The position numbers and the translations under genes are program-made. Shown here piece after piece: positions 9,937 through 21,294 of a stretch of DNA of 64,000 bases. The DNA comes from Pyrrhoderma lamaoense. Its lineage: Eukaryota > Basidiomycota > Agaricomycetes > Hymenochaetales > Hymenochaetaceae. The DNA lies in contig NBAZ01000008.1 in assembly GCA_002794735.1 (NCBI GenBank), forward strand, positions 806,001 to 870,000, read 5' to 3'. The notes beneath the pieces are model-generated. The model was not told the DNA's origin. It searched no databases and was given only the letters and a program-made list of their open reading frames with translations. Position 1 is the stretch's first letter. Every line of letters begins with the position of its first letter.

Positions 9937-12767
9937 AAAATGGCTTCAATCTGATTCTACATTCTTGCTTTGGAAGGACACAACGAATTACGCACACTGC
10001 TCTCCGGATTTCTATTTTTTGTAGTGTAAAATATTAATGGAATAGGCTCATTATAATCTATTTTTAATAACAATCCTTATTGTAACCAGTTGATTTCATT
10101 GTGCGAATAGTTCGGGTTGATTAGGCATTGTGGCTAAACAGAAAATCCACAGAGAAGCGATTCAACCACCATGATTTAAAGAAGGCTTCTGTCGCATCTC
10201 ATGTTACTTGGTCAGTCGTACGTTATGTAGGTGAAGTGGCCCACATTTTTTATGTCATATCAACAGTATAATAACAATACTAATATCAACATACTTGTGA
10301 TACTATCTTCGGTTTTCAAATTTAGTGATATAACGGGTAATTGTGATTCACACGATGAACAATGACGCACAAGGTAATTTTCTAGAGTTTTCTCTATTCC
10401 AGAAATTTATCCATACATCAATGACATCCATAGTGGCAACTGACCCCGAGGAGACTTGTTCTAAAGCAAATCATATCAATATAGAAATGATTTCTATATA
10501 AAGAGTTTTTAAGAAGTAAGACCGATACTAGTACATATCTACGGAGAAGAGGGGGATCATGACCATCATGATTATGATGTTCGCCTTCTGTATTTGAATT
10601 CTCTTAAAATGCCATCTTAAGCTCGGTATGATCCTCATAGATATCAGACCTTCCTCGCCGATACTTATCAGATGCGTCACAGTTAATCCTGTTCATTTTT
10701 ATCTGATGCTATCTGTACTGCTTGTTCTTGAACCGTTAACTGTTTTGATATATCACTACTTTCTTGGACTTTCTTCTCTAGCTGGGGTTGGCGGGCTTCT
10801 TGACCTCGTGGAACTCCTGGCTATTATCGTTGAGTTTCTGATACTTATTGTTGATGTATCGATTTTTTATGTATGTGTCATGTCCCTTTACTCAAGGGCT
10901 GTGCTGCAGATGGTTTTGTTGTCTTGACGGGTGGTATCGGTATCAGCCCAATAGGTGTGGCTTGTGTCATATTGGCAGTTTTCTTTGTTGTATTCTGTAC
11001 TACTACCTGAGCACTGGTCAGCTGGATACTTGTACTACTAGTAGAGCCATATCTTCTTATTTGGCTATCATCTGCTAGTGTGGACAAAGGCCGTCGTCAT
11101 AGTTGGGACCCATGCTCGACGCTTTGACTTGACCTCTATCTAGTCATTGTATCTACAGAACTCCTTACCTAGGTATTTACTTTGAGACTCGATCTTCGAC
11201 TTGGAAGTACATCATCATCGGGTTTATCTGGTTGTACAGCTAGGCCTTTTGACTTTTGACTTAATCTCAGGTTTTCTTAGCTCTCTTCCCTTTTTTATCC
11301 GATCATCTCCTCTAGTAAGTCGTACTTCTAGCTCTTATTCTTCCCTTCATATATTAAGCTAGCTTACGGTATATATCCCCCACTTCTACTCCTATTTGAC
11401 TTGTAGAATACCTTATGTTAATTGTGTAGGTTTGATGTATACTCAACTTCCTTTCGTTTAAAATTGTCTATGTACTATAGCATTGTGGTTAAAACTTATT
11501 CATTCATGAGTCAAGTGTGACTTCTCCCCCGGTGTTCAAAGTTACGTTATAACGAAGGAAGAAATAAGAAGGGAGTGAGCGGGGAGGCGAGATTTAGTAT
11601 CCAAATCAACATGAATAGTTAAGATAAATCTGATTACACGAGCTCCATAATCTCGATCATCTCTTTCCTCTTCTCTACACGACCTTGACTTATCTTTCTA
11701 TCAGATTCCTTACAAAAAATATAAGATTCACCTTATATGTGCTCTTCTATAGGTATTATAATACCCATATCACTTTAAATTATAGTGTTTGATGTTCTTT
11801 TCGACACTGTCGTATCCAGGCATACCATCACTGCTCCTAGGGTCGATACTTACCAATCGGATAAAGTTGTCAAAAATCCCCTGACACTTGAACGTTCTTG
11901 AACGTTAAATCAGATTTTCTCTGCACTATCTACTTACCTCTTGCAACATCCACCACCACAAACTGCAAGCTTCCCATTTCTGACTAAATATGCAGAAGTG
12001 GTATAGAGCTCAGAGCGTGTTGTGGCTGCTCTAATCCAAATATTTGATATAACTTTATCTATCATGTGCTCAATCGCCTATTTCAAAATTTATTGTTCAC
12101 ACAAAAAGAGGAACATCAGGGAGGAAGGGAGTAGTAGAATGATAATGAGTACGTGAGAGCAAAAGTAAGGACAAATGACAAATTCCTAGAAATCGTACTG
12201 CTAGTATACATCACAGGTGTTTTATTTACACAATCTGGGAGAAGAGATGATACGAAAGTAGGTAGAAAAAAGATATGAGAAGAAAAGGAAAGAATACTGA
12301 TTTAAAAAGAGAGAGCACCTAGTAAAAAGGTATATGTAGTCGACCATAACGACAAAAGGTAGAGGAGAAGGTAGGGGGATATGTAAATAAGTTCATGAGA
12401 CAACCAAGGATACGAAAAAAAAGAAAAGTACTGAATTTAGGACAAGTCCTAAATGAGAAGCAAGTAGCTTGATTTGAAACCCGATACTGCAACAGTCCCG
12501 CCACCCACGAAGAAGCATGCCAGTTAACAATCAAACTGAAAAGCCAAGTAAAATCAAGAGTAACAAGTTTTAAAAATAATAGAGATGACTCAGGCAAAAG
12601 GGGAAAAAAGGAAAAGAAAAGTACAAAAAGAATACCGGTGTCGGATGTCCGGATCAATACACAAACTTCTCTTTTTCATATTAAAAGACCTCGAAAAATA
12701 ATTGAAACGAAGAAAGAAAAAACCTAATTTGCCGCACTCAAAGTCCAAAGAAGATCAAAGATGATTA
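9937..12767. other. Gene-poor region, 2.8 kb
   Basis: No convincing gene. It is AT-rich, with many short open frames on both strands that lack splice structure or family resemblance. It includes the relic at 10620-11420 and ends in the 3' flank of the Pro/Gly-rich gene. The open frame at 12319-12657 on minus looks like low-complexity hydrophobic noise. Confidence 0.5.
10620..11420 (-). pseudogene. Decayed coding relic, perhaps retroelement gag-like
   Basis: Read on minus, 10680-11090 gives a polar, Gln/Ser/Thr-rich protein stretch broken by several in-frame stops. A part without stops reads STLADDSQIRRYGSTSSTS and continues to QPLSKGT at 10878. Beyond stops it resumes as PGVPRGQEARQPQLEKKVQE and SSDISKQLTVQEQAVQIAS, an apparent coiled coil. 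Composition resembles the linker regions of fungal gag-like proteins, but there is no zinc knuckle, no reverse transcriptase and no LTR in view. It could equally be a dead host gene. Confidence 0.25.
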
Positions 12768-14122
12768 TCAAAATCGTCGGGGTGGCTGTCCTTGCATCTG
12801 TCCTTGCATTGGTCCTTGCATTGGCGGACGTTGCTGAAGAGGCATTCCACCAGGGCCAGGCGAGGGCGCAAATCCGCCAGGACCTCCAGGAGGTGGATAT
12901 CCACGCCCCATCCCCGGACCAGGAGGGGGCAAACCTCCAGGACCAGGGCCCATAGGCATACCACCCATTGGTCCGGGACTCATAGGACCTCCAGGTGGTG
13001 GTGGACCTCGACCCATAGGCATACCTCCAGGCCCAGGACCTTGCATTCCAGGAGGTGGTCCTCCTCGACCTTGTGGAGGAGGAGCGTGTGGATGAACGTA
13101 TTGAGGGCCACCGCTGGGCCCTGGTCCCCCTCCAGGTGGACCACCTCCTGGTCGAGATGCTGGGCCAGGATCACGTAATGCAACGGGTGCAGGTCGACCA
13201 CCTGGAGCAGGAACTGGTCCAGGGCCGGGTGGAGGTCCTCCCGGCGGTGGGCCAGCTCCCATAGTCTTCTCGGCGGTTCTCAGTATTTCATCACTGATAA
13301 GATTAGCCAAGAGTTATTAATTCATTTGTAGTCGATATGATTAGCAGGTGATAGTAACTTACTCGAGTAGATTGAGAGCCGCACATAGGACAACCCATTC
13401 TACACAGTCTTCATTACCCTCACCAAGTGTCTGCCATACAGCCTTTTCCTCGGGAGTCTTCCCTGTGATACTGATCCGAGTTCCACCCCCATTTGGACCT
13501 GGAGGGTTCTTCTGGATCTTCCCAAATTCAATACGCTTTGGGGAATGTTATGTCCCGCATACGCAAAATAGAACATACTCCAAAAACCCGCATTTGGATT
13601 AGGCTTAGATATTTGAAACAAAGGAAGGTCTGCAGCATCAGGAGCGGGTAGGGAAAGCTTGTAGATCGGCGAGATGACACCGGTGTTGGTGATCGACCAT
13701 TTGAGATTTCGTGATGCCTCACAACGTACAACACGTGGTGCACCAGAGCTTCCATGACCTGGATCAGACATAGATCCCTTTGCAGGAGCATCACGACGAG
13801 GGGGAAAGAGCTTAGCGACACAGAGATCACCTTGAGGGGATGGAGTCAAAAGATAGTTCTCCGAATTGAAGTTCGTATGTAGATATGAATAGAGAATATT
13901 TGTCGGTTGGCCTATAATATTTATCCGATAGCGTTAGCACTTTGGCTAATTAAGGAGAAGTAGGTTGGATATACCATGAGGTGTGACTATGAGAGTTGGA
14001 AGATGGTTGGGTATAGGAGTGTGCGTTGGCGACGTGTATACGGCATATATTGCTGACACACAGATAGCATCAGAGAAGCTCAAAATAAATAGCCAGATAT
14101 TCTGTGAGAACACACCTGCCAT
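12768..14122 (-). CDS. Conserved fungal protein with Pro/Gly/Met-rich C-terminal tail
   Basis: I do not recognise a named function. A proposed 7-base first exon (ATGGCAG, 14116-14122) joins ...IYAVYTSPTHTPIPNHLPTLIVTPHG, then QPTNILYSYLHTNFNSENYL and LLTPSPQGDLCVAKLFPP. A folded region follows (NLKWSITNTGVISPIYKLSL, FWSMFYFAYAGHNIP, KRIEFGKIQKNPPGPNGGG, WQTLGEGNEDCVEWVVLCAAL). The last exon (12768-about 13295) begins DDEILRTAEKTMGAG and becomes a tail of about 160 residues of GPPPGG/GMPMGRGPPP repeats with RG/RGG-like arginines. Such tails are common in RNA-binding or condensate-forming proteins. One frameshift sits at the GGGG run 13540-13543; one added base restores IPPKRIEFGK. Confidence 0.7.
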
Positions 14123-14790
14123 CTCTGCGTCCAACGGTGAACAGAAAACGTTATACTCTTGATGACAGTCACTGGACAAGAGAGATGTGCTGAGTGTTAT
14201 GGATGCATATAGGCGGAACGTCGATCAATAAGATTACTCCTTTAGGCAGTCATCGTTGCCTTAGAAATTAAACACTTATTTTCATATGTTAAAAATAGAG
14301 CATCCTTGTTCAAGGTCATTCGAAATATGTGTAACTACAGTGCCCCCATCTTATTTCCAATTTGATCAAAGTAAACTTACTCTATGAGATATCTCGTGAC
14401 TGAGCTGCTCGTTGCCAGTCATTAGATCCGGCTTTACAAGAAAAATACGTTCGTGGCGATACGGGTGGACTTCCGTTGTCGAATCATCCAAAAAGACTTA
14501 TCCCAATAAATTAGTATTGAGCAAGGTGAACTTGACGACCTTTGAGACTAATTTATGTATGTATTGGTGATCAATTATGTAATCAAATACCATTCTTACT
14601 TAATTTTCACACAAATACTTTTGCAATGCAAAAACCATAATGTATTACTGCGAAGTCTAACCTATCCTACACTTTGCATTACACAGAGAACATAAGAAAA
14701 GAAAAAAGGGAAATGCTTGTTAAAACAGACAAAATGCGATGAGATTAACGAATAAAAAAAGTGAAAGCAGGAACTATGTGCAGATGTTTT
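14123..14790. other. Intergenic region upstream of the Pro/Gly-rich gene
   Basis: 668 bp between two minus-strand genes. It holds the HSP70 3' flank and the promoter of the Pro/Gly-rich gene. No gene seen. Confidence 0.5.
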
Positions 14791-15624
14791 TTAGTCGACT
14801 TCCTCAACACTGGGACCGTCTTCACCTCCAGCGGCACCAGCGCCTGGGAAGCCTCCTGGTGCGCCTCCGGGGCAGCACCTGGGAACCCACCAGGAGCACC
14901 ACCTTGTGAGTAGAGCTTCTGCATGATAGGGTTTGCAACGCTCTCAAGCTCCTTCTGCCTGCTCTCATACTCGTCCTTGGTTGCCTGGGCAGAGTCATCG
15001 AGCCATGAGATGCATTCGTTGACTGCGGTCTCGAGCTTAGCCTTGTCGTCAGCCTCGAACTTGTCCTTGAGCTTGTCATCCGAGAGGGTGTTGCGGAGAG
15101 AGTAAGAGTAGGATTCAAGGGCGTTCTTGGCTGCGATACGTTCCTTCTCATCTTCGTCCTCCTTCTTGTACCTCTCAGCCTCGGCAAGCATACGCTCGAT
15201 TTCCTCCTTGGAGAGACGACCCTTGTCGTTGGTAATGACGATCTTGTTCGACTTACCAGTCGTCTTGTCGGAGGCGGAAACGTTCAAGATACCATTGGCA
15301 TCAATATCGAAGGTGACCTCAATCTGGGGAACACCACGGGGTGCGGGGGGAATTCCAGAGAGTTCGAACTTGCCAAGCAAGTTGTTGTCCTTGGTGCGGG
15401 CACGTTCACCCTCATACACCTGAATGAGCACACCGGGTTGGTTGTCGGCGTAGGTAGAGAAGATCTCGGACTTCTTAGTTGGAACAGTGGTGTTTCGTTT
15501 AATGAGAGGGGTCATGACACCACCAGCAGTCTCGATACCGAGAGACAAGGGTGCGACATCGAGCAAGAGAAGCTCGGAGGTCTTCTCAGAGGTGTCACCA
15601 GTAAGGATAGCAGCTTGGACAGCA

Positions 15625-15656
<32 letters not shown>

Positions 15657-16796
15657 GGATTTGTTGGGCTCCTTTCCGTTGAAGAAGTCAGAGACAAGCT
15701 TGACAATACGGGGGATACGGGTCGATCCACCGACGAGAACGATCTCGTGAACGTTCGCCTTGTCAATCTTGGAGTCCCGGAGTACCTTCTCAACGGGTTC
15801 AAGGGTGCTGCGGAAGAGGTCCTGGCAAAGTTCCTCGAAACGAGCGCGGGTGAGAGAGGTGTAGAAGTCGATACCCTCAAACAAGGAATCGATTTCAATG
15901 GTGGTCTGAGCGGCGGATGAAAGGGTACGCTTAGCACGTTCGCAAGCAGTACGGAGACGACGGAGAGCACGGGGGTTGGTGGATAGATCCTTCTTGTTCT
16001 TACGCTTGAACTCCTGGACGAAGTGGTTAACGAGACGGTTGTCGAAATCTTCACCACCCAAGTGAGTGTCACCAGCGGTGGCTTTGACTTCGAAGATACC
16101 CTCTTCAATGGTCAAAAGGGAAACATCGAAGGTTCCTCCACCAAGATCGAAGATGAGAACATTACGCTCGCCAGTAACTTTCTTGTCGAGACCGTAAGCA
16201 ATGGCGGCAGCGGTGGGTTCGTTGATGATACGGAGGACGTTGAGACCAGCAATAACACCGGCATCCTTGGTGGCTTGACGTTGTGAATCGTTGAAGTAAG
16301 CTGGGACAGTGACGACAGCGTCCTTCACAGTTCCACCAAGGTAAGATTCTGCAGTCTCTTTCATCTTGGTAAGAACCATTGATGAAATTTCTTCAGGAGT
16401 CTGAAAAGTAATGTTAGTAACTTGTTGCGATTAAAAGGTCAAGTCAAATAAACTTACGAATTGCTTGGTCTCTCCCTTGTACTCAACTTGAATGACTGGC
16501 TTGCCACCCTTGTTGATAACAGTGAAGGGGAAGTGCTTCATATCAGCCTGAACCTCAGGATCATCGAACTTGCGACCAATGAGACGCTTAGCATCGAAGA
16601 CGGTGTTGGTGGGGTTCATGGCGATCTGATTCTTAGCAGCGTCACCGATGAGACGCTCGGTATCTGAGAATGATACATATGATGGGGTAGTTCTGTTACC
16701 CTGATCATTTGCAATAATTTCGACACGGTCGTTTTGCCAGACACCGACACATGAGTATGTGGTGCCCAAGTCAATTCCGACGGCTTTTGAAGTCAT
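14791..16796 (-). CDS. Cytosolic heat-shock protein 70, SSA type
   Basis: ATP-dependent chaperone of the cytosol and nucleus. Two exons: 16458-16796 and 14791-16400. The ATPase domain shows [48 protein letters not shown] and [12 protein letters not shown]. The substrate-binding domain has [33 protein letters not shown] and a helical lid ending [16 protein letters not shown]. The start [11 protein letters not shown] is standard. The frame breaks at the GGGG run 14869-14872 in the GGFPGAAP repeat. One added base restores [19 protein letters not shown] and the cytosolic hallmark EEVD, followed by a stop at 14791. EEVD docks TPR co-chaperones such as Sti1. Total length is about 650 residues, as in the family. 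Confidence 0.97.
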
Positions 16797-16805
16797 TGTG
16801 CGTGT

Positions 16806-16870
16806 CTGTACGAGGAACAAGAGGTCAGTAAACTGGCTATATGCGCCTTATATGGATAGGCTCTACTAAC
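16806..16870 (-). other. 5' UTR intron of HSP70
   Basis: On minus, the leader reads ...CACGACAATTAG|GTTAGTAGAG, a GT donor, and ends TACAG|ACACGCACA just nine bases before the start codon. It has the size (65 nt) and splice signals of the coding introns nearby. Confidence 0.55.
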
Positions 16871-16994
16871 CTAATTGTCGTGAAGAGAAATAAGAGAGAA
16901 AAAAGGGGAAATGTGTAGGTTTTTAGATTGCGAGATGTGATGAGCAATGATGAATATGAATCTGTTGAGGGGCTAGGACGAGACTTGGACTGTG

Positions 16995-17001
16995 TTATAT
17001 A
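16995..17001 (-). promoter_or_regulatory. TATA box of HSP70
   Basis: TATATAA on minus, about 200 bp before the start codon (which includes the 65-nt leader intron) and directly downstream of the heat-shock element. Confidence 0.65.
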
Positions 17002-17010
17002 CTCACCTGT

Positions 17011-17046
17011 GTTCTATTGCATTCCGTGACCTTCCAGTATATTCTC
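17011..17046 (-). promoter_or_regulatory. Step-type heat-shock element, four GAA units at exact 10-bp spacing
   Basis: On the plus strand TTC occurs at 17012-17014, 17022-17024, 17032-17034 and 17042-17044, so GAA on the coding strand repeats four times with exactly 10-bp period, about 10 bp upstream of the TATA box. Direct GAA repeats with 5-bp gaps are the step-type HSE recognised by trimeric HSF1 in fungi. The position beside an HSP70 TATA box makes chance unlikely. Confidence 0.75.
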
Positions 17047-17696
17047 CAGCCTTTCGTCATGCAAATCGTCACTTAAAGCAAAAGGTTCCCACGCCACATC
17101 ACGATTCCCTTACTATACCTGTCCAGTACTTTCCACTCGCGCTCAGAAGGAGGTAGAAATAGCGAGAACAAAATATGGAAATTTATAATTATGAAAAAAA
17201 AATAAGAGAAATAATCATTTCGACATATTTACAATACTAGCAGGGTTATGGGTAATGTGCGTATACGCTATCGAGTCCTCCTACAGTCTGTTTTCATACG
17301 GATTGAAATAAACTAACGAAACCATGCACTTTCGTTCATCGATAAACATTAAGACATACTTGGAGGTCAACCAAAAGTAGCCACAGGCAACATGAGAGAC
17401 CAACAGGTAGGCTAGGCCAGAAAAAAGACCGTAACATATTATAAACAGGGGGGACCAGAAGGGTTGAGAACTCGTAAGAAAAGATGTTGTCCCGTTATCA
17501 AGGATCATACTAAATGCAAGGTCACGCCTTCATACCGGTTTTCTAATTACCATCCTGAGCGTGATTTGCTCGGTACGTAGGGTTTCGAGGGTCATCTAGG
17601 CTTCGATGGGCTTGAAGGTCATGTAAGACCGTCGGGTCAACTAGACATGATATTGGTCAGGTCGATGGTATATAAGAATAGTATACGCCTATAATG
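17047..17696. other. Intergenic region upstream of HSP70
   Basis: 650 bp containing the distal HSP70 promoter and the 3' flank of the PP2A gene. A short minus-strand open frame at 17281-17508 lacks support. Confidence 0.5.
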
Positions 17697-20155
17697 CTAA
17701 CCAGGAAGAACGCTCTTTCTCCTCACATGTGGACTTTGACTATTGGCACTGATAGGGCTAAACTCACTCATAGCCTCTCCATAAGAGTTCTAGGGGTAGG
17801 AAGAATGTATCAGTAACGATAGGTCTCAAATGACGTATACCAGTTAAAAATGACGTCTATTAAGATACAATCCTATGATGAGTATTCACCTCTAAGCCCG
17901 GGTCTGCCATAGGAACACGTTCGATACCACTATCATCCAGATCTTGAGCAATTTCCGCATCAAGAGATGCAGCACTAAGATCCATTGACAAATGTTCAAT
18001 ATCGATATCGTCCACAGGGAGAGGGGGCGGAGCAGTAAACAATTCGTCGAAACCTTCCGGGAGGTTTTCACCTGCATTCTTCTTCGCTAAATCCCTCAAT
18101 TTCAACCAATCTTCATACAACTTTGTTCTTTTTTGGCGTTCCCTGGGAGAATCAGCGTAATCAGATTGGTTATTCATTGAGAGATAGCAGATAGAGTTTC
18201 TTCTATACTTACTCGATGCGATTCTGTTTAAATTGTTGCATAGCTTCTTCGAAGAGATCTGGATTAATCTCCATGAACATCTTCAAAGCATTGTATACCA
18301 TGCCATGGATGGTCCTATATCACAAACGGTGGATATTACTATCGTTGACCTATAGCGCTAGAAAATGAGCATACTTACCTATTCCAATGTGATCGCGAAT
18401 TGATATAAAGTGCGGGGAAGATGATAGGCAAGATAGTTGCCAAGTTCTCCGTCATGAGGTTCACAACATACTCATTGTTCCAGTAATACAAGGCACGTTC
18501 AGCCACTTGGAAGTGTTGGCTATTCACACAACGCGCAAGCTGTTGGAAAAGAGGTACAACAATTTTTGGGAATTCCGCGGGATCAATCACATCAAGGACT
18601 TCTTCGACCTCGTTAAGGAACATGACTTCTTTTGGAGAATTCACCTTTGGCCAGTATTTGAATAGCCCAAGTAACACTTCTTCAGTGAGGCTCGGATCTT
18701 TCTCGAGGAATTGCACGACACAGTATGCAAGCTGAGGATGATACAAAGACAAACTCTTCACTTTGTGCATTGGGATCAGCACACGTGTAAGGAATATTTT
18801 ATGCTCTTCTTTGAGTGGCAAAGCAAATCCATTAATGATCGAACCCAGAATTTCCAGTAGTTCTGCGATGCCGTTGTGCCGTTCAGTTTCATAGATGAAT
18901 TGGAAAAACACGTTGTTGATAGAACGACGAATAAATGCGCGTAAATTTAGGAACTTCCCGTAGATACGATGGAGTGTTGTCTTGAGGAAATCACGCTCAC
19001 GAGGGTCCTCTGAATCAAATAGTTCGAGCAAGTTGAGCACAAATGATTGATCAATATATCGCTTTGCGATATTGGTGTTGAAGTCCGGAGATTCAACGAA
19101 ACGGAGGAAGAATTCATAAACTATTTGCAGATGGGGCCAAGCCAATTCTAGCACCGGTTCATCTTCTTCTGGATCGAACGCGTCGCCAGTTGGATTCACT
19201 TGAGGGGGTATAGAACGGAAGAGGTTCGTTGCAAACTTTATCACCTATCAACAAATAATTGAACTATGGCAAGATTAAGATGACTGACCATGTTGACAAC
19301 CTCAGGGTATATGCTTTCAGTAATAACATTGCGTTGAGTCGTAATATATTCTAACATTTCAGTAAGAGTTTGTGCTTTGACTTGCTTGCCCTTGAGTTCC
19401 GAGCTAGCATCGTTGAAGTCAAATACAACCTTGCACTGTGAAAGTTTCTTGATAAAGAGTTCTGCCCGTTCATTGGGCGGAGTTTCTGCAATAAAGTGAT
19501 AGTGAACGGGAAGTCTTGAAAGTCATTAGAAGGGTGACCTACCACTAAATGGTGGAAGCCGTTCGATTTCAACTTTTTCTGATGGGATAAAGCGACTGCT
19601 TCGTTGTTTACGAGGAGGTTTACCGATAATCGGGATAGTATCTTTGGGTGTCTGGCGAAGTTGGTTGATACGACTTGCACGGGGAGGCTCTCCGGTCAAT
19701 GACGTGGGTCCGGTGTATCCACCTTGGCCGGACCTTTGATTAGCCTCGTTTTGAGCATCAGAGCTGACGACGACGATAGGCGGGGCTGGTGAAGAATGGT
19801 CTGGTTGTGAGAATCTATGGCCAGAAGTTTGAGGTGAACCTGAACCTGAGCTATTTCCTCCGCTGCTCGCACTGTTGCTGCGGGTATTATATGCACCATT
19901 GGATGATCCAGCGCTTTGTGTAGTAGAATTACTAAAAGGGACGTTCAGAGGAGTAGTCGCTGTAGTCGGTAACTGCGGAAGCTGAGGTTTAGCGGGGGGC
20001 ACTGGGGCGCCGGTGTCGTTTGACGGAGAAGTAGACTTTTCAGCCTTCTTACTCCCGTTTCGATTGAGATGCTTTTACGGGTGCAATATTGAGATTGGTA
20101 AATGAGAGGGCGAGAAAGGACATTAACTGACCAGACTCCTTCTTAAGTTTTTCAT
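17697..20155 (-). CDS. PP2A regulatory subunit B' (B56 family, RTS1/Par1-like)
   Basis: Targeting subunit of protein phosphatase 2A, acting at centromeres, septa and in stress signalling. The model starts [20 protein letters not shown] at 20155, then a Ser/Pro-rich variable N-terminus. The B56 HEAT core spans about 19680-18190: [118 protein letters not shown] and [19 protein letters not shown]. The C-terminus has [19 protein letters not shown] and a final exon (17697-17789) encoding [11 protein letters not shown], a conserved fungal B' ending with an RRKS phosphorylation site. Splice phases agree throughout. No frameshift was noticed. Confidence 0.93.
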
Positions 20156-20180
20156 GATTGAGGACGACGTGTTGGTTATG

Positions 20181-20203
20181 TTCGACGCGTGATTAGCGTC
20201 GAA
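20181..20203. promoter_or_regulatory. Perfect inverted repeat with ACGCGT core in the PP2A leader
   Basis: TTCGACGC at 20181-20188 and GCGTCGAA at 20196-20203, separated by GTGATTA, 26 bp before the PP2A B' start codon. The left arm runs into ACGCGT, the MluI cell-cycle box. It could be a transcription-factor site, or a short hairpin in the mRNA leader limiting initiation. Confidence 0.4.
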
Positions 20204-21294
20204 TACAAGCAATAGACTGTGAGCGCGTTTAACTAGAGTATGTGAACGTTGAAGAAGGAGAGGAGAACGTGCTGAGGCTACGATGGCCTCGATGATCTCT
20301 CAACCGAGAGCAGCTAACCGAGGAGAGCTTGTCTACATAGGCGTGACTGTCACTCGTTATCTGTCTCCTCTTTGAATCACTGTCATTTTGTTGTTAATTT
20401 ACAGCTCACACAGTAATTAGATAACATTATGGAAAGTTAACTGAGAAAATTTATTAGGTTTCTCATCTTGAAAAATATGATGAAAAAATCAGCCAGTTTG
20501 ATAAGTGAGAAGTAAGATAAAAGTGAAACATCTATAGTGGATTGTGATATCAATACAATATTACTAGAAAGGCACAGGAGAACTAGGACTATTTTAGTCC
20601 TACATCTGCCGCCAGTAGCACTGCGCATCAACGCCGCATCCGTGATGTATAGTGCCATGTATGAGTTAATAGAACAACATGTTCACTTGATGTAGTAATA
20701 TTACACGAGAGTATCATTCCCGATAACTGTTCCCTCACAAAACGCTCATACATGTCCTGAAAAAAAGCAACCAAAATTCTCATTGGTTGTCCCCTAAGGA
20801 TCAATCCGACCTCTAGAAGTCTAACAGTGACGCCGCCTCTCCGAATGATGGTGAGCGTTCAAATTTTCTTTTATATATGCACATCGGACTATCATCAGAG
20901 CCAGGGAGGCTGTGACAAACTCCCTAGTATCAGCGAGATGTTTATTATTATGCATCCCCTTCTCAGCACATGTACGCACAAATGGGCGTCTCACCATCAA
21001 GAACAAGACCTTCCTTCATCGTCATACAGTGTGCTCAAGAATTTTGCTATCCCCCTGGGCTTTTTTTATAAAAAAAAATCTATATCTTTCAAGGTTGGTC
21101 GAAAGGAACGACTGAATTTAGAACTTTTATGCTTAGTCATCTCTGTTTGTTAGTCGGCTACAGATCAAGCATACGACAGTTAATTATTACAATTTATTAC
21201 AGCCTCTGCTCTCTAATTATCCCTCAATTCACTGCCCTCCCCCGCCTGACCACCGCCGTCGTTGCAGCGCACGACGCGCACGACGCCAGCGCTC
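20204..21294. other. Divergent promoter region, PP2A B' and SOG2
   Basis: 1.1 kb between two divergent start codons, with poly-A and poly-T tracts near 21061-21078 and pyrimidine-rich stretches before SOG2. Several open frames of 60-110 codons overlap each other without family resemblance. Confidence 0.5.

Noticed and set aside
10628..10927. Hydrophobic plus-strand frame resembling a small membrane protein
   Set aside because: It is the reverse of the minus-strand relic; the Leu/Val content follows from Gln/Asn-rich codons on the other strand.
12761..13264. Plus-strand frames over the Pro/Gly-rich tail
   Set aside because: Low-complexity reverse translations of GGN/CCN repeats.
15127..16286. 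Several long open frames on plus within HSP70 (for example 15438-15920)
   Set aside because: They are antisense shadows produced by the strong codon bias of HSP70; no family resemblance and no introns.
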